The notes under the pieces were generated by a model. The model worked only from the letters and a program-made list of their open reading frames with translations, was not told the origin of the DNA and searched no databases. Position numbers and translations under genes: made by a program. Of a stretch of DNA of 64,000 nt, positions 35,265 through 47,624 are shown piece after piece. Each line of letters starts with the position of its first letter. The first letter of the stretch is position 1. The DNA is from Panulirus ornatus (Eukaryota; Arthropoda; Malacostraca; Decapoda; Palinuridae), in contig NC_092232.1 of the NCBI RefSeq assembly GCF_036320965.1, positions 53,613,482 to 53,677,481 on the forward strand, read 5' to 3'.

Positions 35265-37440
35265 AAGTCGCACCCCGGAGTTGCTAACCGCCACACAGTA
35301 ATTATGTGAGGGAGCAGCTTACCGAGTATTACGTGATGTAGCTAATGGAGGGGGCACACAAGCAGCCAGCTCTCGGGAGCCAAAACCAAAGTAATACCGG
35401 AAAAAAGAAGGGAAGTGAACCAGTACTGCAACGTAGGGCAAGCGGGTTAAGTTGTGAGGCTAGAATAAGAGAGGTAATAAGTTGGACGACTTTAAACTCA
35501 ACTCTGTCAATTAAGGATATAGAGCTAGAACCATTCCAGATGTAAGAGCAGTGCATTATACAAGGACGGATCAACACTTTGTATAAACGAAGCAACGATT
35601 CAGAAGAAAAGAAATGCTGGCATATAAACACGACTCCCAGTTTCTGAAAAGCAGACTTATCTATTTCTGTAACATGAGGTTTCCAAGGCATGTAAGACAT
35701 TATAGTAATAACAAGTACGTACGTTCCTGCGTTAAGTGGTGGAATTACTGATCCAACAAAAGAGACGGGAAATTGTGAGGGATTTCAGAGATATATATAA
35801 ATGGGTAGATATTGGCCTTTGGAGGCATCAAACATGACCAGGTTTCGTCTACCTTACTGTGATATCCTGTCCAAGTCTGAGTTCACTGAGGAAGTCGTGT
35901 CGAGAAGAGTTGCAGATCGAGCGAGAAAGGATGGAGCAGATTTGAAGTAAGCGTAAGAATGTAGCGTTGAGTCGTGAACAGATGAGATCATTTCGTTATC
36001 TGTTGGAGAAAAGAGGTCATTCATATTACCCCGAGGGGACACAGCTGTTGATCTATCTGCAACCACGGAGACTGATCAGCCAGAGAGAAAGCTAAATATA
36101 AAAGAACAAAGTGAAGAAGGGAAGCCATATGAGGGTAACTTGGACATGAAACCCCGATGGCATACGACGTCAAGAGCTATCGACATATCGACGGCATCTG
36201 CAAAGAATTTTCCATATTCTTTCAGAGATGAAGACCAGACATTATTGAGACACGAAAGGAGGTCACCAGTAGATTTTGCCTCACGAAGACTTCTGAGGGA
36301 CGACTGAGGTTCAAAAAGTATGAGGATAAAGGAGTTGAGGAGGAACTTAAAGACTTTGAAGGTAGGAGAAATCAAAGTAATACATGATGGTCTGCAGGGT
36401 GAGAAATGTGATTTACCAACGTATGCTTCCAAGAAGAAAAAGTTCTGCTTTTTAAATAGAAACGGAACGAACGAGCAAACACAGGTGCAAGTTCAGAAGC
36501 ACGCTCTTTCCAGACACGATTCCACCAGGTCCATTCCATAAACCAGAAAGAGAGGCGCTTTTCATACAGTATGAAAACAGATTACAAGAAGAGACACAGG
36601 ATTGGTAAGAGGAGATTCGGGTGGGTGAAGGAATGTTAATCATCCAGGAGAAAAGAGGACCAAAGAGAGTTACTATGTCAAAGGTAGAGACAGACATAAC
36701 ACCGCCAGAACGGAAAAATAAAGGTTAGCGTGTCTGGATATTTAAAGATGTCTTTATCCAAAGACCAGAAAGACCTATCAGTGGATGAAGATATGTTGTT
36801 GCACTTTTTTTGGGTAAAGGAAAGCTTTGCTTCATGGAAACGTACTTGCAATTGTTACAAGCAGTGACAAATGCTGAATGAGGCAAGAATAAGAGAGTTC
36901 TTCCAAATCCAATATTCTATATCCCGTACCTGAACAGCCTCAAAGAGGATTAGTTGAAGTATGGATCAAAAGAAGAGGTCGTCTTGGAGGAAGAAGGGGA
37001 TATATGCTCCCATTCCGGCAACAATAACTTCTGCTATACGATCAAAAGAAAAGAGGCAATAATCTATCCAGAGAAAGTTAAACAAAAATCAAAAGTTATT
37101 CCAGTCAGCGTTATTAAGGTGCCAATATTCACGTTTAAGAAGGGGCTGCTGGGAGCGAAGGTCCGGTAAATATGAATACATTTACTAAAGCGTGGTCAGA
37201 TGGACCAGATGGGGAGGAGACTGAGTGAAAATAAAAAAAAAAACAGATCCAACTGTCAGAAACAGGGACAGACTAAGTAATATGATTTACTCGATATCAT
37301 TAAGAATGGAGAACGTGAGGGATCCAGTCCTCCCCCACATCAATCTTGTATGGGAGGGATTTACCCATTCCCTGAAGCGTACGATGAAAGCTCATGAGTG
37401 GAGGATTTCAGCTTGAGGGTGAGAGGAGGTCACGAACTCA
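35265..37440 (-). mobile_element. Jockey-type LINE, copy 1 (endonuclease end plus RT, broken)
   Basis: Read on the minus strand from 37440 down. First comes the end of an APE-type endonuclease, with FREWVNPS (about 37350) and the catalytic-region motif SDHALVN (S-D-H codons at 37192-37200). Next is a linker with GMGAYIPF and RSFWSLDKDIF, then RASELAPVFARSF, then the RT palm: STGDLLSCLNNVWSSSLK, with AVDMSIALDVVCHRG (motif A, first Asp near 36189), and KLPSYGFPSSLCSFIFSFLSG. Where YADD is expected the codons read VHDST (35968-35979), so motif C is lost. The thumb/C-terminus follows (KLGVVFICQHFFSS, LYKVLIRPCI), ending at ELAACVP near 35350. Blocks lie in different frames, so it is a pseudogene of about 2.1 kb lacking ORF1 and the 5' half of the endonuclease. 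The Jockey-like assignment comes from recollection of the family motifs. Confidence 0.85.
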
Positions 37441-37471
37441 TGGCACGAAACGTGTAGACTCATGGTACACT

Positions 37472-37501
37472 CTACCTCTCTCTCTCTCTCTCTCTCTCTC
37501 T
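37472..37501. repeat. Short (TC)n
   Basis: Pure TC for about 30 bp just beyond the 5' end of LINE copy 1. Confidence 0.95.
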
Positions 37502-38071
37502 TCCTGACCCTGGCCACCTAAGTCCACCGGGATTTGTGAGGTAATTCCATTTTATTCCGGGTTAAATCACGACTGTGGACCCATATACTGGGAGGTTCTG
37601 GTCTTTTTAGCTGTCACACTCCGCGGCGGTGGGGTTCTTAAAGCTGGTAGGGTAGAGGGCCAGAAGAGGTGGGTGGAAATCACACCCAACCCTTCCACAC
37701 AAAGCTTGATGCTTCTCATGGCATGCCCAGGAATGTCATATGCCTCAGGTTACAAGTTTGTGTCTACAAAATCTAGGATTCAATACCACTTGTTCCTTAA
37801 CGTCTATGAAATCTAGGGTTTAATACATCTAGTCCCTTAGTTACGTGTCTGTGAAAACTAGGAATTAATACCGCAACGTAACGTACCAGATGCCTTTTAC
37901 TGCGACCAAACACAGGCGTCATCAGTGAGTGACTGACTTTGCTATGCTTCTGACTTTTGTTACGTGTCTGATGCCTTGCTGGCTAGTTACCCCCAGGATC
38001 CTACTAAGACGAGAAGTTTCTTTTTATTAGTGGGGGGAAGGTGTATGGATGGTGTTAGGCGTGCGTCTCAT

Positions 38072-38073
<2 letters not shown>
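37502..38073. other. Unassigned spacer
   Basis: The pattern GTCTATGAAATCTAGG/GTCTGTGAAAACTAGG recurs loosely at 37760-37870 (three copies of about 48 bp). No gene recognised. Confidence 0.4.

Positions 38074-38139
<66 letters not shown>
38074..38139. repeat. (GA)n microsatellite
   Basis: Pure GA for about 66 bp. Confidence 0.97.
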
Positions 38140-38142
<3 letters not shown>

Positions 38143-38486
38143 ATGACGTGTTCTCGCAGAGGATACGTTAACTCAGATCTAGCTATCAGTTACACATGCA
38201 GTATATGAAGTCAATTCTGTCACGCGTTCCGCACTGTTTCTTTCTTCGGTCCCTCTCTCCAGGCAGCCGCCCGGCGCGCGCGAGGGCAGGCCAGCCAGTG
38301 TTGTTGATGACGCAACGGCTTCCAGAACTCTTTACAAAATACGAGCCAATGATTCTCCCTGCACAGACCACGAGGCCGTCTGGCGGAGGATATAAACGTC
38401 GGCGTATGTCTGAACCGATGATAAAGACGGGTCCTGCCTCTCACCGACCAGGGGAGGAGAAGACATCATCGGCTCTGTCACACTCA
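38140..38486. other. Unassigned spacer
   Basis: Normal complexity. It forms the start of a 228-codon plus-strand frame (38196-38882) whose second half is the 44-bp minisatellite. No motif supports it as a gene. Confidence 0.4.
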
Positions 38487-38835
38487 TCTTCTCATCTCTC
38501 TCTACCCACCTCGCCCTGCTGCCTCCTCATACTCTTCTCATCTCTCTACCCACCTCGCCCTCCTGCCTCCTCATACTCTTCTCATCTCTCTACCCACCTC
38601 GCCCTCCTGCCTCCTCATACTCTTCTCATCTCTCTACCCACCTCGCCCTGCTGCCTCATCTCTCTACCCACCTCGCCCTCCTGCCTCCTCATACTCTTCT
38701 CATCTCTCTACCCACCTCGCCCTGCTGCTTCCTCATACTCTTCTCATCTCTCTACCCACCTCGCCCTGCTGCCTCCTCATACTCTTCTCATCTCTCTACC
38801 CATCTCGCCCTCCTGCCTCCTCATACTCTTCTCCC
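38487..38835. repeat. 44-bp minisatellite, about 8 units
   Basis: Units read CTACCCACCTCGCCCT, then (G/C)CTGCCTCCTCATACTC, then TTCTCATCTCT. One unit near 38640-38665 is shortened by loss of the CTCATACTCTTCT part. Forty-four is not divisible by three, so the translated repeat cycles through all three frames. Confidence 0.93.
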
Positions 38836-39108
38836 TTCTGCTTCTTCCCCCTCATTTCCCGCCATACATTTCCTTCGGCTGATCCTTTTAACGTTTCCCC
38901 TCTCTGTTCTCGTCTTTATTTTACGGTCCGTTGGTTCCTCTTTATTATAACATTTCCGGGAAATGTTAACTTCTTCCCCCACACCACCCACTCCTCTCTC
39001 CTCCTCCTCCTCCTAGCCATAACTTCAGTCTTAATCCTCAAAATACCACAGTATTATTTTGCTCCCACTGATCTCCTCTTATCCTCAAGTCGTATATTTT
39101 GCCGCTGG

Positions 39109-39111
<3 letters not shown>
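38836..39111. other. Pyrimidine-rich spacer
   Basis: A CTC run lies at about 38997-39014. No gene recognised. Confidence 0.35.

Positions 39112-39173
<62 letters not shown>
39112..39173. repeat. (TC)n microsatellite
   Basis: Pure TC for about 62 bp. Confidence 0.97.
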
Positions 39174-39179
<6 letters not shown>

Positions 39180-39405
39180 CTAGGCCACAGTTCGCAAATC
39201 ATATCCCGCCAGGCCAACTTGACCCCCTCCTCTCCCGCTTTACACTGAACCGTGAGTTTTATCTCGCTCCCCTCACCTCGCTATCTATCCATCCTCACGT
39301 GACCCACACTGACACAACAGGGTAGGTAGAGGAGGCAAAGTCAGAGGTATTGAAGGGGGAAAAACGATACACTTACCCAACTCCTTGCCCACACCTGAGG
39401 TCGGG

Positions 39406-39508
<103 letters not shown>

Positions 39509-39839
39509 GTCTGCCTTCGCTACACGCGAAATGCCCCCATAACATTTCCTCCACGATGCTCGACACACCCCCCCACCCTCAAAAGGGAGAACCTTATTCA
39601 TTTCCTCCCACAAAGCAGAGCGTCCTCGAGTGCAAGACGCGTCCTCGCCTCCTCCCGAAGTCTCCTTCAAGGAGGACTCGGCGCAGGCGGGAGGAGCTGA
39701 ATGGAGAGGGAAGCCACTCTACCTGCGTGACAAGCCAATATCACTCTCCAGGCGCTGCTTGTGAGCCCGTTTGTGTTGCGCTGATGGACTTTAAACATTC
39801 ATGTAAATATAGACCCGAGTCTGGATATTTTGGAGCGCA

Positions 39840-39870
<31 letters not shown>

Positions 39871-40410
39871 CATATAAATAAGGTGAAATACACGACCATC
39901 GTCGTACGCATGAGAACGTATTTCCGATCTTCCGTCCACACAAATACAGGACGTTCCCGTTTCCGCCCCCAAACAAATCTCTGGGCTGACTTGGGTCTTC
40001 CATCAAACTTTCTATAAACCTTTTCCGATAACTGGTAAGACGACGTCTGCCTCTTGTCTGACTTTATAAAGGAATTTCAGAGCGTTAGCGAGTGATCATA
40101 TTGATCGTTGAGGATCGGGGAGGTAAAAATGTCCTTTTTCCCCCCCCCCCCAAGTGGAATATTTTGAGAGGAAAGTTCGCGAATATTGAGTCAACCCCAC
40201 GGTAGGTGCAGAAACTTCCTCCTCCTCCTTCCAGCTGCCCCTCAAACCTCCGTAATTAAGATTCTGGCGGCGGATCCGACACCACTAACCTGAAAATTCC
40301 TCCAACATACTCGGGCTTCTGATCCTCATTTCTTATTTTTTTAGCTCTACTTTTATAATCATTTCCTCTTCTTTCTTCGCCCTCCCTCCTTCTCCACGTC
40401 CCTCTTACCA

Positions 40411-40412
<2 letters not shown>
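39509..40412. other. Unassigned region
   Basis: A CA run lies at 39839-39870 and a C-run at 40140-40151. No gene recognised. Confidence 0.4.

Positions 40413-40488
<76 letters not shown>
40413..40488. repeat. (TC)n microsatellite
   Basis: Pure TC for about 76 bp. Confidence 0.97.
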
Positions 40489-40490
<2 letters not shown>

Positions 40491-40664
40491 TCCTCCCCAC
40501 ACCATTGCATCAGCCGAGCCAGACAGTGGTAGTCCCTCAGTCCCCTAAGGGCTTCCGAGGTCGACCGGAGGGAAATCGCTTTTAAGGACTTACTTGCATT
40601 TACCCGACATTTCAGCTACTGTTTACGGAGGTGATATCGTCTGTGATCGATGTCTCATTGTAGT

Positions 40665-40665
40665 G

Positions 40666-40696
<31 letters not shown>

Positions 40697-40730
40697 CTAT
40701 CTACATGCGCGTGTATGTGTCTGTGTCTGT
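40665..40730. repeat. (GT)n microsatellite, imperfect
   Basis: GT of about 32 bp followed by looser GTGTCT units. Confidence 0.9.
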
Positions 40731-41889
40731 GTCTTTATGGTGTCCTAAGATGCACTATGCATATCCCATAATCATACCTGAGTTCGCTTGTGTGTAAACA
40801 TCCATGCTAGTGTGTAAATGCACATGCATTCTCCCTATGCATATACATAATTCATGCATGCTATTCAGTGACTTACACCTTTATTCGCGTTCGTGAGCAA
40901 GACACTAGACTTACAAGTCTCGGAAATGTTTGAAATTCACGTATATGAACGCAGGAAATTAATTTCCTTATGACGGCCTTATCTCAAACGACCGATGCTG
41001 AAGCAAATGGACAGACCGGACAAGAGAGAAGGAGATCATTAAGGGAATAAGGGGAATTTATGGCACGAGAAGACGAGAAAGAGAGAGAGAAAGGAAATGA
41101 AAATACATAAAGGATTTAAAAGGGGGTGGTTGGTGTGACGACTTGTTGAAAGGTAAAACAAAGGAAATGGGAGAGCAGAGGTGAGGAAGAAGATGAGAGA
41201 AACAAGAGAGATGTGACACAGGAAGCAGAATAATCAGAGGAGAAAGGGAGGAACGAAGGATATAATTAACGAGAGGAGAAATGCAGGAAGAAAGGACAAA
41301 GGGTACAGAGAAGATGGCGAGAAAGCACGAGTGAGGAAAGAGGGAGGAATGAGAAAGAACAGACATTAAAGGGAGACGAAAGTGGAAGATTACCTTCCCA
41401 TCATCTGGCATGGGAGAGGTAGAATCCAATGATAAAAAAGAGAGAAAATAAAAGAAAAATGAACGGACACTAAAGTGTGAAGCTCCCATTACTGTCACCT
41501 GTTACTGGAAAGCTTTTGTCTCCTAAAAAGCCCTCACCTGGACCTGAACCTTACACCATCTTTCCAGGACCTGCTGTGGCCTGGAAACCTCTTAGTCGAC
41601 TCACAAATGATGTGTCGAAAGTCTCTACTACCAAGGTTGGAGGGGTAGGTAAGGAGCCTCCTGGTTATCTATAGACCTCTCTACTTATCTTAGGGAGTAA
41701 ACTTGGTTACCTAAGGGCGTCTCCGGGCCGTCCGTGATATCTATATGTTATCTTCCAGTCCTATTCCTGCTATCAACAGCGTCGTGGTATCTAGAGCTGT
41801 ATCTTCGTATCTTGTGGCTGCATCTTCTCATACAGCCATCCTGTATTGGTCCGCGCAGTCTCCTGATTATTGGGGAAGCCTCCGTTCTT
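40731..41889. other. Unassigned region
   Basis: From 41030 to 41460 the plus strand is almost entirely purine (GGAAAGGAGAG-type). No gene recognised. Confidence 0.4.
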
Positions 41890-42470
41890 ATCTAATGGGA
41901 TTCTGGCATATCTTTGTAATCCAGTGGGGTTCTTGCAGAGTTCTGTGATCCAGTGGGGTTCTCGCTCATCTCTGTTATCCAGTGGTGATTCTATCTGCTG
42001 AGAGCTTTGTTCTCTAACCAGTGGGGTTTTTCTGAGCTTTGTTATCTAGTCGAGTTCTAGCTTATCTCTGTTATCCAGTGAAGTTTTTGCTGACTCTGTT
42101 ATACAGTGGAATTCTGGCTTATCTTTCGTATCTAATAAGGTTTTTGCTTATCTTTGTTATCGAGTGGTATTCTTATTTACCTGTGTTAATCAGTGTAGTT
42201 TTTGCTTACCTTAGTTATCCAGTGAGGCTTTTGCTTATCTTCTTTTTATCATGTGAGTTTCTTGTTTATTTTTCTTATCCAGTGGAGTTCTTGCTTACAT
42301 TTCTTATCTAGTGGCCTTCTAGCTTATCTTTGCTGTCTAGTGGGATTCTTTCTTACCTTTCCTATCCAATGTTACTCTTGCTTCTATTTGTTTCCCAGTA
42401 AGTTTCCGGCTTATCTCTGTTATCCATTAAGTTTCTTGCTTATCTTTGTTATCCAGTGGGGTTCGTTTAT
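41890..42470. repeat. Degenerate tandem repeat, about 30 bp
   Basis: About 18 loosely related units around TTATCTTTGTTATCCAGTGG, then GGTTCTTGC. Hydrophobic Leu/Phe/Ile-rich translations (for example plus 42039-42311) arise from the T-rich unit and are not evidence of a membrane protein. Confidence 0.85.
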
Positions 42471-42990
42471 GTGAGGAAGCACAGACAGCTATGTGCTATG
42501 TGAGGAAACACAGAGAGCCACGTGCTATGTGGGGAAGCACAGAAAGCTATAATTGCTATAAGATGAAGCATAGACAGCTACGTGCCACGTGAGGAAGCAC
42601 AGAGAGCCACGTGGTATGAGGAAGCACAGAAAGCTATAATTGTTATAAGATGAAGCATAGACAGCTACGTGCCACGTGAGGAAGCACAGACAGATATGCT
42701 TGCTATAGGATGAAACACAGACAGATATACTTGCTATAGGATGAAACACAGACAGATATACTTGCTATAGGATGAAACACAGACAGATATACTTGCTATA
42801 GGATGAAACACAGACAGATATACTTGCTATAGGATGAAACACAGACAGATATACTTGCTATAGGATGAAACACAGACAGATATACTTGCTATAGGATGAA
42901 ACACAGACAGATATACTTGCTATAGGATGAAACACAGACAGATATACTTGCTATAGGATGAAGCACACAGTATATCTGCCATGTGAGGAA
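42471..42990. repeat. 31-bp minisatellite with divergent left flank
   Basis: From about 42683 to 42960 nine units are nearly identical, ATGAAACACAGACAGATATAC then TTGCTATAGG. The sequence 42471-42682 holds longer related units with GAAGCACAGA and GCTACGTGCCACGTGAGG. This gives a homogenised core beside an older diverged edge. Confidence 0.92.
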
Positions 42991-43135
42991 GATGAGGCAT
43001 TGCAGAAGCAGTAATAGTAGTTGTGGCAGTAGTGTCTTGATTAACTATGAGCGTAGAAGCTTCAGTGTTCTGAGCAGTCGTTGAGTGCGTGTGGAGGAGC
43101 AGTCATATGGCTGTCTGCGAGCCCCATAGTCATGC

Positions 43136-43137
<2 letters not shown>
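42991..43137. other. Unassigned spacer
   Basis: Nothing recognisable. Confidence 0.3.

Positions 43138-43194
<57 letters not shown>
43138..43194. repeat. (GA)n microsatellite
   Basis: Pure GA for about 57 bp. Confidence 0.97.
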
Positions 43195-43198
<4 letters not shown>

Positions 43199-43714
43199 TA
43201 ATGAGGTGGAATAAATACGAGGAAGGAGAAAGAACACGCAAAAGGAGAAGAGATAGGAAGGAGGAAGAAACTAAGAGGTAAACCCAGGAAAAAATGAGAA
43301 AAATTTATGAAATAACAAAGTCAAGAGACGAAAATATATGGCAAATTTACACGCAAAAGTACGAAGCTCTGAGAAAAACACAAACAAGAAACGGAATCAT
43401 TTAACTTAAAACAAATGAAGATAGGAAATCCGAGTCTCTTCTTAAGCCGATTTTTTTCTATTCTTCTTTCGTTTTAAGTTGGAGGCTTCATGCACGGAGG
43501 AAAGTCCATATCAAGGCTTGGTCTTAATGGAAATATGAATAGATTATTGAAAAGGGAAAAAGAAGAGACAAGGGAAAGTATTTATGAATTTTGGAGGAAT
43601 TTGGAAAGCCACTGTCTTTTTAAGAAGTGCCAGGTCACAATTATTGGGAAAGACATGAGATGGTAAAGGTGTTCAAAGCTTCGAGGTGTAATGGAAAAAA
43701 CAGTTATCAAAACG
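43195..43714. other. Purine-rich spacer
   Basis: The plus strand is A/G-rich. No gene recognised. Confidence 0.4.
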
Positions 43715-44720
43715 GCCCACCCTTGAGTTGCCAGCGGTCACACAGTAATCATGTGACGCAGCTAATGGTGGGGCACACAAGCAGCCAGCTCTCGGGAGCA
43801 AAAACCAAAGTAATACCTGCAGGAAAGGGAGAGTGAACCAACAATGTTTTGAAATTAGCCTGAGAGAAATGATAAATCGGATCCCAGATGTGAGAGCAGT
43901 ACTCCATACAACGACGGATCAATCCTTTGTATAATGGAGCAACTGTTCAGAAGAAAAGAAATTTCGACAATTTAACGGGACTCCCAGTTTCCGTAAAGTG
44001 GAGTTTCCAAGACAGAGTGGCTGTTACAGTAGTACCAGGTATTTTCATTTAGAAGATAAATTACAGAACCTCGCTGAGATGTCCTGTCCAAGTCTGAGTG
44101 AACTGAGATGCAAATCGAGTGAGAAAAGGGGCAGGAATGAAAGATAAGTAATGCATTGTTGAGTCATCAGCGTATGAGAGCATCTGGTTACTTGTTGAAG
44201 AATGGGAATTGTTGATGAAAAGGAGAAAAAGTATAGGATACAGGACAGAACCTTGAGAAACACCACTGTTGACGGAGAAAGGGGGCCTGAGCCATCTACA
44301 ACCACGGAGATAGATCGGCCGGAGAGGAAGTTAGATATGAAGGAGCAAAGCGAGGGCGGGAAGCCAAAAAAGGGAGCTTAGAGATGAGACCCCGATGCCA
44401 AACACTGTCAGTGGCTTTGGATATATCAAGGGTAAATACATAGGATTCCCTAAAATCTTTCAGGGATGATGACCAAAAATTAGCAATGGAGGAAAGAACG
44501 TCACCTTTGGATCTCGCCTTCCAGAAGCCATAATGGGGATCATCTAGAAGACTGTGAGATTCAAGATATCTTTGGATATGGGAGTTGAGGAGAGATTCAA
44601 CGAAGACTTTGGATATGGCATATGGAAGATAGGTAGCACACAAGTGTGAAGGCTACAACTAAGTAATAAGGGAAATCAAGACAATTATCGTTAAAGACAA
44701 CGCGTCAGACCGAGGGTAAG
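43715..44720 (-). mobile_element. Jockey-type LINE, copy 2 (RT fragment with YADD)
   Basis: This is the same family as 35265-37440, starting later in the RT. Minus strand: ISKVFVESLLNSHIQRYL, KARSKGDVLSS, SLKDFRES, then motif A TLDISKATDSVWHRG (Asp near 44427; the usual Phe after Lys-Ala is Thr). After a frame change come VVVDGSGP and a motif B relic (VSQGSVL). YADD is intact at 44163-44174, followed by STMHYLSF. The thumb is partly deleted around 43860-43880. The 3' end near 43715-43800 matches 35270-35400 (CAAGCAGCCAGCTCTCGGGA on plus). Frameshifts make it a pseudogene. Confidence 0.85.
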
Positions 44721-44850
44721 AAAAAGGTGAGAAATCGTGGTCCAGGGAGGAGAGAAATCCAGCACTTGGTCTCCAACAGATTAATCTCCGGCTGCTCTAC
44801 GCCCTCAATTTTCCCCCCTTGCTCCACCTTCCTGTTTTTCCGCAATGCGT
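44721..44850. other. Unassigned spacer
   Basis: Nothing recognisable. Confidence 0.3.
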
Positions 44851-44910
44851 GTGACTGTCTGTCTGTATGTCTGTCTGTCTGTCTGTGTGTCTGTCTGTCT
44901 GTGTGTCTAC
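44851..44910. repeat. (TGTC)n microsatellite
   Basis: About 60 bp of CTGT/CTGTGTGT tetranucleotide repeats. Confidence 0.95.
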
Positions 44911-45238
44911 CTCCCAGACAGGAGAGAAAAAGCAGAGGAGAAAATGAGAAGGAAACAAGGAATAATCAATAGGAGATGCACGCAGTATCAAACAGTAAGA
45001 GAGAACACCAGCTTCTCCCATAAGGGTAACAGAAACAGGACAAAAGAAAATGGGAACATCCCAAAGATCAGAGACAGAAACAGAAAACAAGAGAAGACAG
45101 CACGAACGTCAGAAACAGAATTGACAACAGAAGGAAAGAGCTCGAACAACAGAACAACAGAGACATAACTAGACAAATGAAGGGAACTGCACGAACGTCA
45201 GAGATGGAACTAAACAAAGGCAGTAACACGAGCAGCAG

Positions 45239-45241
<3 letters not shown>
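44911..45241. other. Purine-rich spacer
   Basis: A/G-rich plus strand with loosely recurring AGAGACAGAAACAG and ACAGCACGAACGTCAGA. The last phrase occurs at about 45097 and again as TGCACGAACGTCAGAG at 45188. No gene recognised. Confidence 0.35.

Positions 45242-45320
<79 letters not shown>
45242..45320. repeat. (GA)n microsatellite
   Basis: Pure GA for about 79 bp. No further long GA or TC tract occurs until 59712. Confidence 0.97.
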
Positions 45321-45322
<2 letters not shown>

Positions 45323-45783
45323 CGAGAGGGAACAATATGAGTGCGATGAAGGAGCTAAGGACATGGAAAGAACTGCAGAGATGGAGAAATCATGTAAGAA
45401 ACAATAAAAGACAAGGATGAAGCAGATGCAGCGAGCAATGAAAGAGAAAATAACGTAACAGATCAGGAGAAGAAAGTCATGCATGGCAACAGAAGTGGAA
45501 AGAAAGAAGCAGAAGTCAGCAAAGGAATATATGAGAGATAAGCTGCCAAAGGCCACTGAAGACCACAGCTGATTGGAACGGAAAAGACTAGCTTGTTTCC
45601 TACAATGACCTTGCGAACCACTTCACTGTTCTTTTTATCACCAAAGCTTTGGTACAAGTACCTCAGCCTACCCCATTGTTTTGTCGTTGTTTTATTTGTC
45701 TTTTCTAAGTGACCAAAACCACACAGTGTGCAAAAAAAACATACACACACAACATTTTGAGACACGAGCTTCAGACCCTTCCT
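45321..45783. other. Unassigned spacer
   Basis: Nothing recognisable. Confidence 0.35.
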
Positions 45784-46066
45784 AAATGCCACAACCCTGA
45801 CACCTTTTCCTCAATGCCACAACCATGACACCTTTTCCTCAATACCACAACCCTGACACCTTTTCCTCAATGCCACAACCCTGACACCTTTTCCTCAATG
45901 CCACAACCCTGACACCTTTTCCTCAATGCCACAACCATGACACCTTTTCCTCAATGCCACAACCTTGACACCTTTTCCTCAATGCCACAACCATGACACC
46001 TTTTCCTCAATGCCACAATCTTGACACCTTTTCCTCAATGCCACAACCCTGACACCTTTTCCTCAG
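45784..46066. repeat. 28-bp minisatellite, about 10 units
   Basis: Units read CAATGCCACAACC(C/A)TGAC, then ACCTTTTCCT, nearly identical throughout. Confidence 0.95.
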
Positions 46067-47387
46067 CAGACCTAAAGGTCTTCCCCTCAGCGTCCGAAAC
46101 CGCGACACATGAACAGTAATGCAAGGATATATTTCATCCAATATCTTAAGATTTTTCCTAAATCAAAACGTGGCAAAACTCTCCGAAAACCACAGGAGCC
46201 GAAAACTTCTCCCTGAGCGAAATTCCGTGTTCTTGTAGCACTGGGAAATGAATCAAACGTGGTTACTGGTCGTTAGCAAAACGGGGAAACAGAATTTATG
46301 GGAATGTATGTCTCCTGAGGCGGAAAGGTTTTGGGAGGGTGGGATATTTCGGAATCTGTACAATATCCCGGATTTATTAGACAAGATCCATGAATTAGAT
46401 TTCTTTCTAAGAAGCGAATCTGCTTCATAAATAGCCACTGGTTGAGGTCATGTATGTTACAGGTGAAGACCTTAACGTTTGGGATGCAGTTGTGGCATTC
46501 TGTTTCGGTTAGGGCTGGTGTGAGTGGAGGCGAATTCAAACTAATGTGTTAAAGTGAGGGGGGAAAAAAGTAAGAAGCACTTTTATAAGTGTGGAAGTCC
46601 ATGTTTCACTTTAACCTACTGGGCCTAGGGTCGAGGATGTTTGCTGGTGGTGTTCAAAGGTTGAAGGTACCTAATCTATACCTCGAAATTGGCAATGGAA
46701 TGATCATTGATAGACAGATAGATAGTTAAGTAAACAGATAGATACCCAAAGATATGGATAGATAGATGCTTTTAACTTGCTTCTCTTCTCCGACAGACAG
46801 ACGAATTATTTTTGGTTCCTGTGGTCAGGCCCGTAGAAACGAATTCCTGACATCCCAAGAGCAAACATACGCACTGCCATTTTGAATTCTTCCTCTGGCA
46901 TACAAAACAGTCTTGAGCTACTAGGAGGTGGAAACAACCACTTGTTGTCCATATGCGTCCCCTTAACAGCAACCTCCTACTCTGGCTTTGGGAGGGAGCC
47001 CACAGCTTCCACTAGTACGTCGAATAAACCACTTATCATCAGGTCTTTGTATCTTGTGTATGGTAGGCGAACTCTGATGAAAGTCTTTAACGTTAAACAC
47101 ATCGTATTTAGTGATCAAGTCATCGCTTTCAGTGAGCGGGTCGACATTCACCAAGGGAGTGAATCGTCTTGACATACGACTGTGGGCATACGCCATGACA
47201 ACTCATGACAAAGGTATTTTAATATGTTAGGCTGAGTCATTCTCATGGTTTCCCTCCTGTTTGAACATATAATATCTTATCCTCATGTGTGTTCAACCTG
47301 GACTTGTTATGAGTCTGCCTCAGCCACTATAACAAGCAAATAAAAGCCCTCAAACCTTATACTTGAATCTCTCCTCTTAACCAAGTC
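46067..47387. other. Unassigned region
   Basis: A short GATA run lies at 46713-46765. The minus strand at 46963-47196 has a 77-codon frame of normal complexity (KYDVFNVKDF inside) that matches nothing I recognise. Confidence 0.4.
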
Positions 47388-47440
47388 TCTGTGATCTTCT
47401 CTCCCGGGCCAGTCTGTGATCTTCTCTCCCGGGCCAGTCT
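47388..47440. repeat. 25-bp tandem duplication
   Basis: Two copies of TCTGTGATCTTCTCTCCC then GGGCCAG. Confidence 0.93.
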
Positions 47441-47624
47441 GTCTGGTCCTTGTGATGCGTCACAACATCGGGTTGATGTTAAACACGTTGATGATGCTCG
47501 CCTTCATAATGGGAAAAACACTCCATCTCACTCGGCATCGATTTATCGTGTTCATGTTGTGTGTTTAAGCTCATACTAACTGCAGCCAACCATCCAAAGA
47601 TAGACTTGTGAGGAATGAGTCTCT

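Noticed and set aside
38196..38882. 228-codon plus-strand frame
   Set aside because: The second half is the 44-bp minisatellite cycling through frames, and the first half shows no motif.
41890..42311. Hydrophobic multi-pass membrane protein
   Set aside because: The Leu/Phe/Ile-rich frames come from a T-rich degenerate 30-bp tandem repeat.
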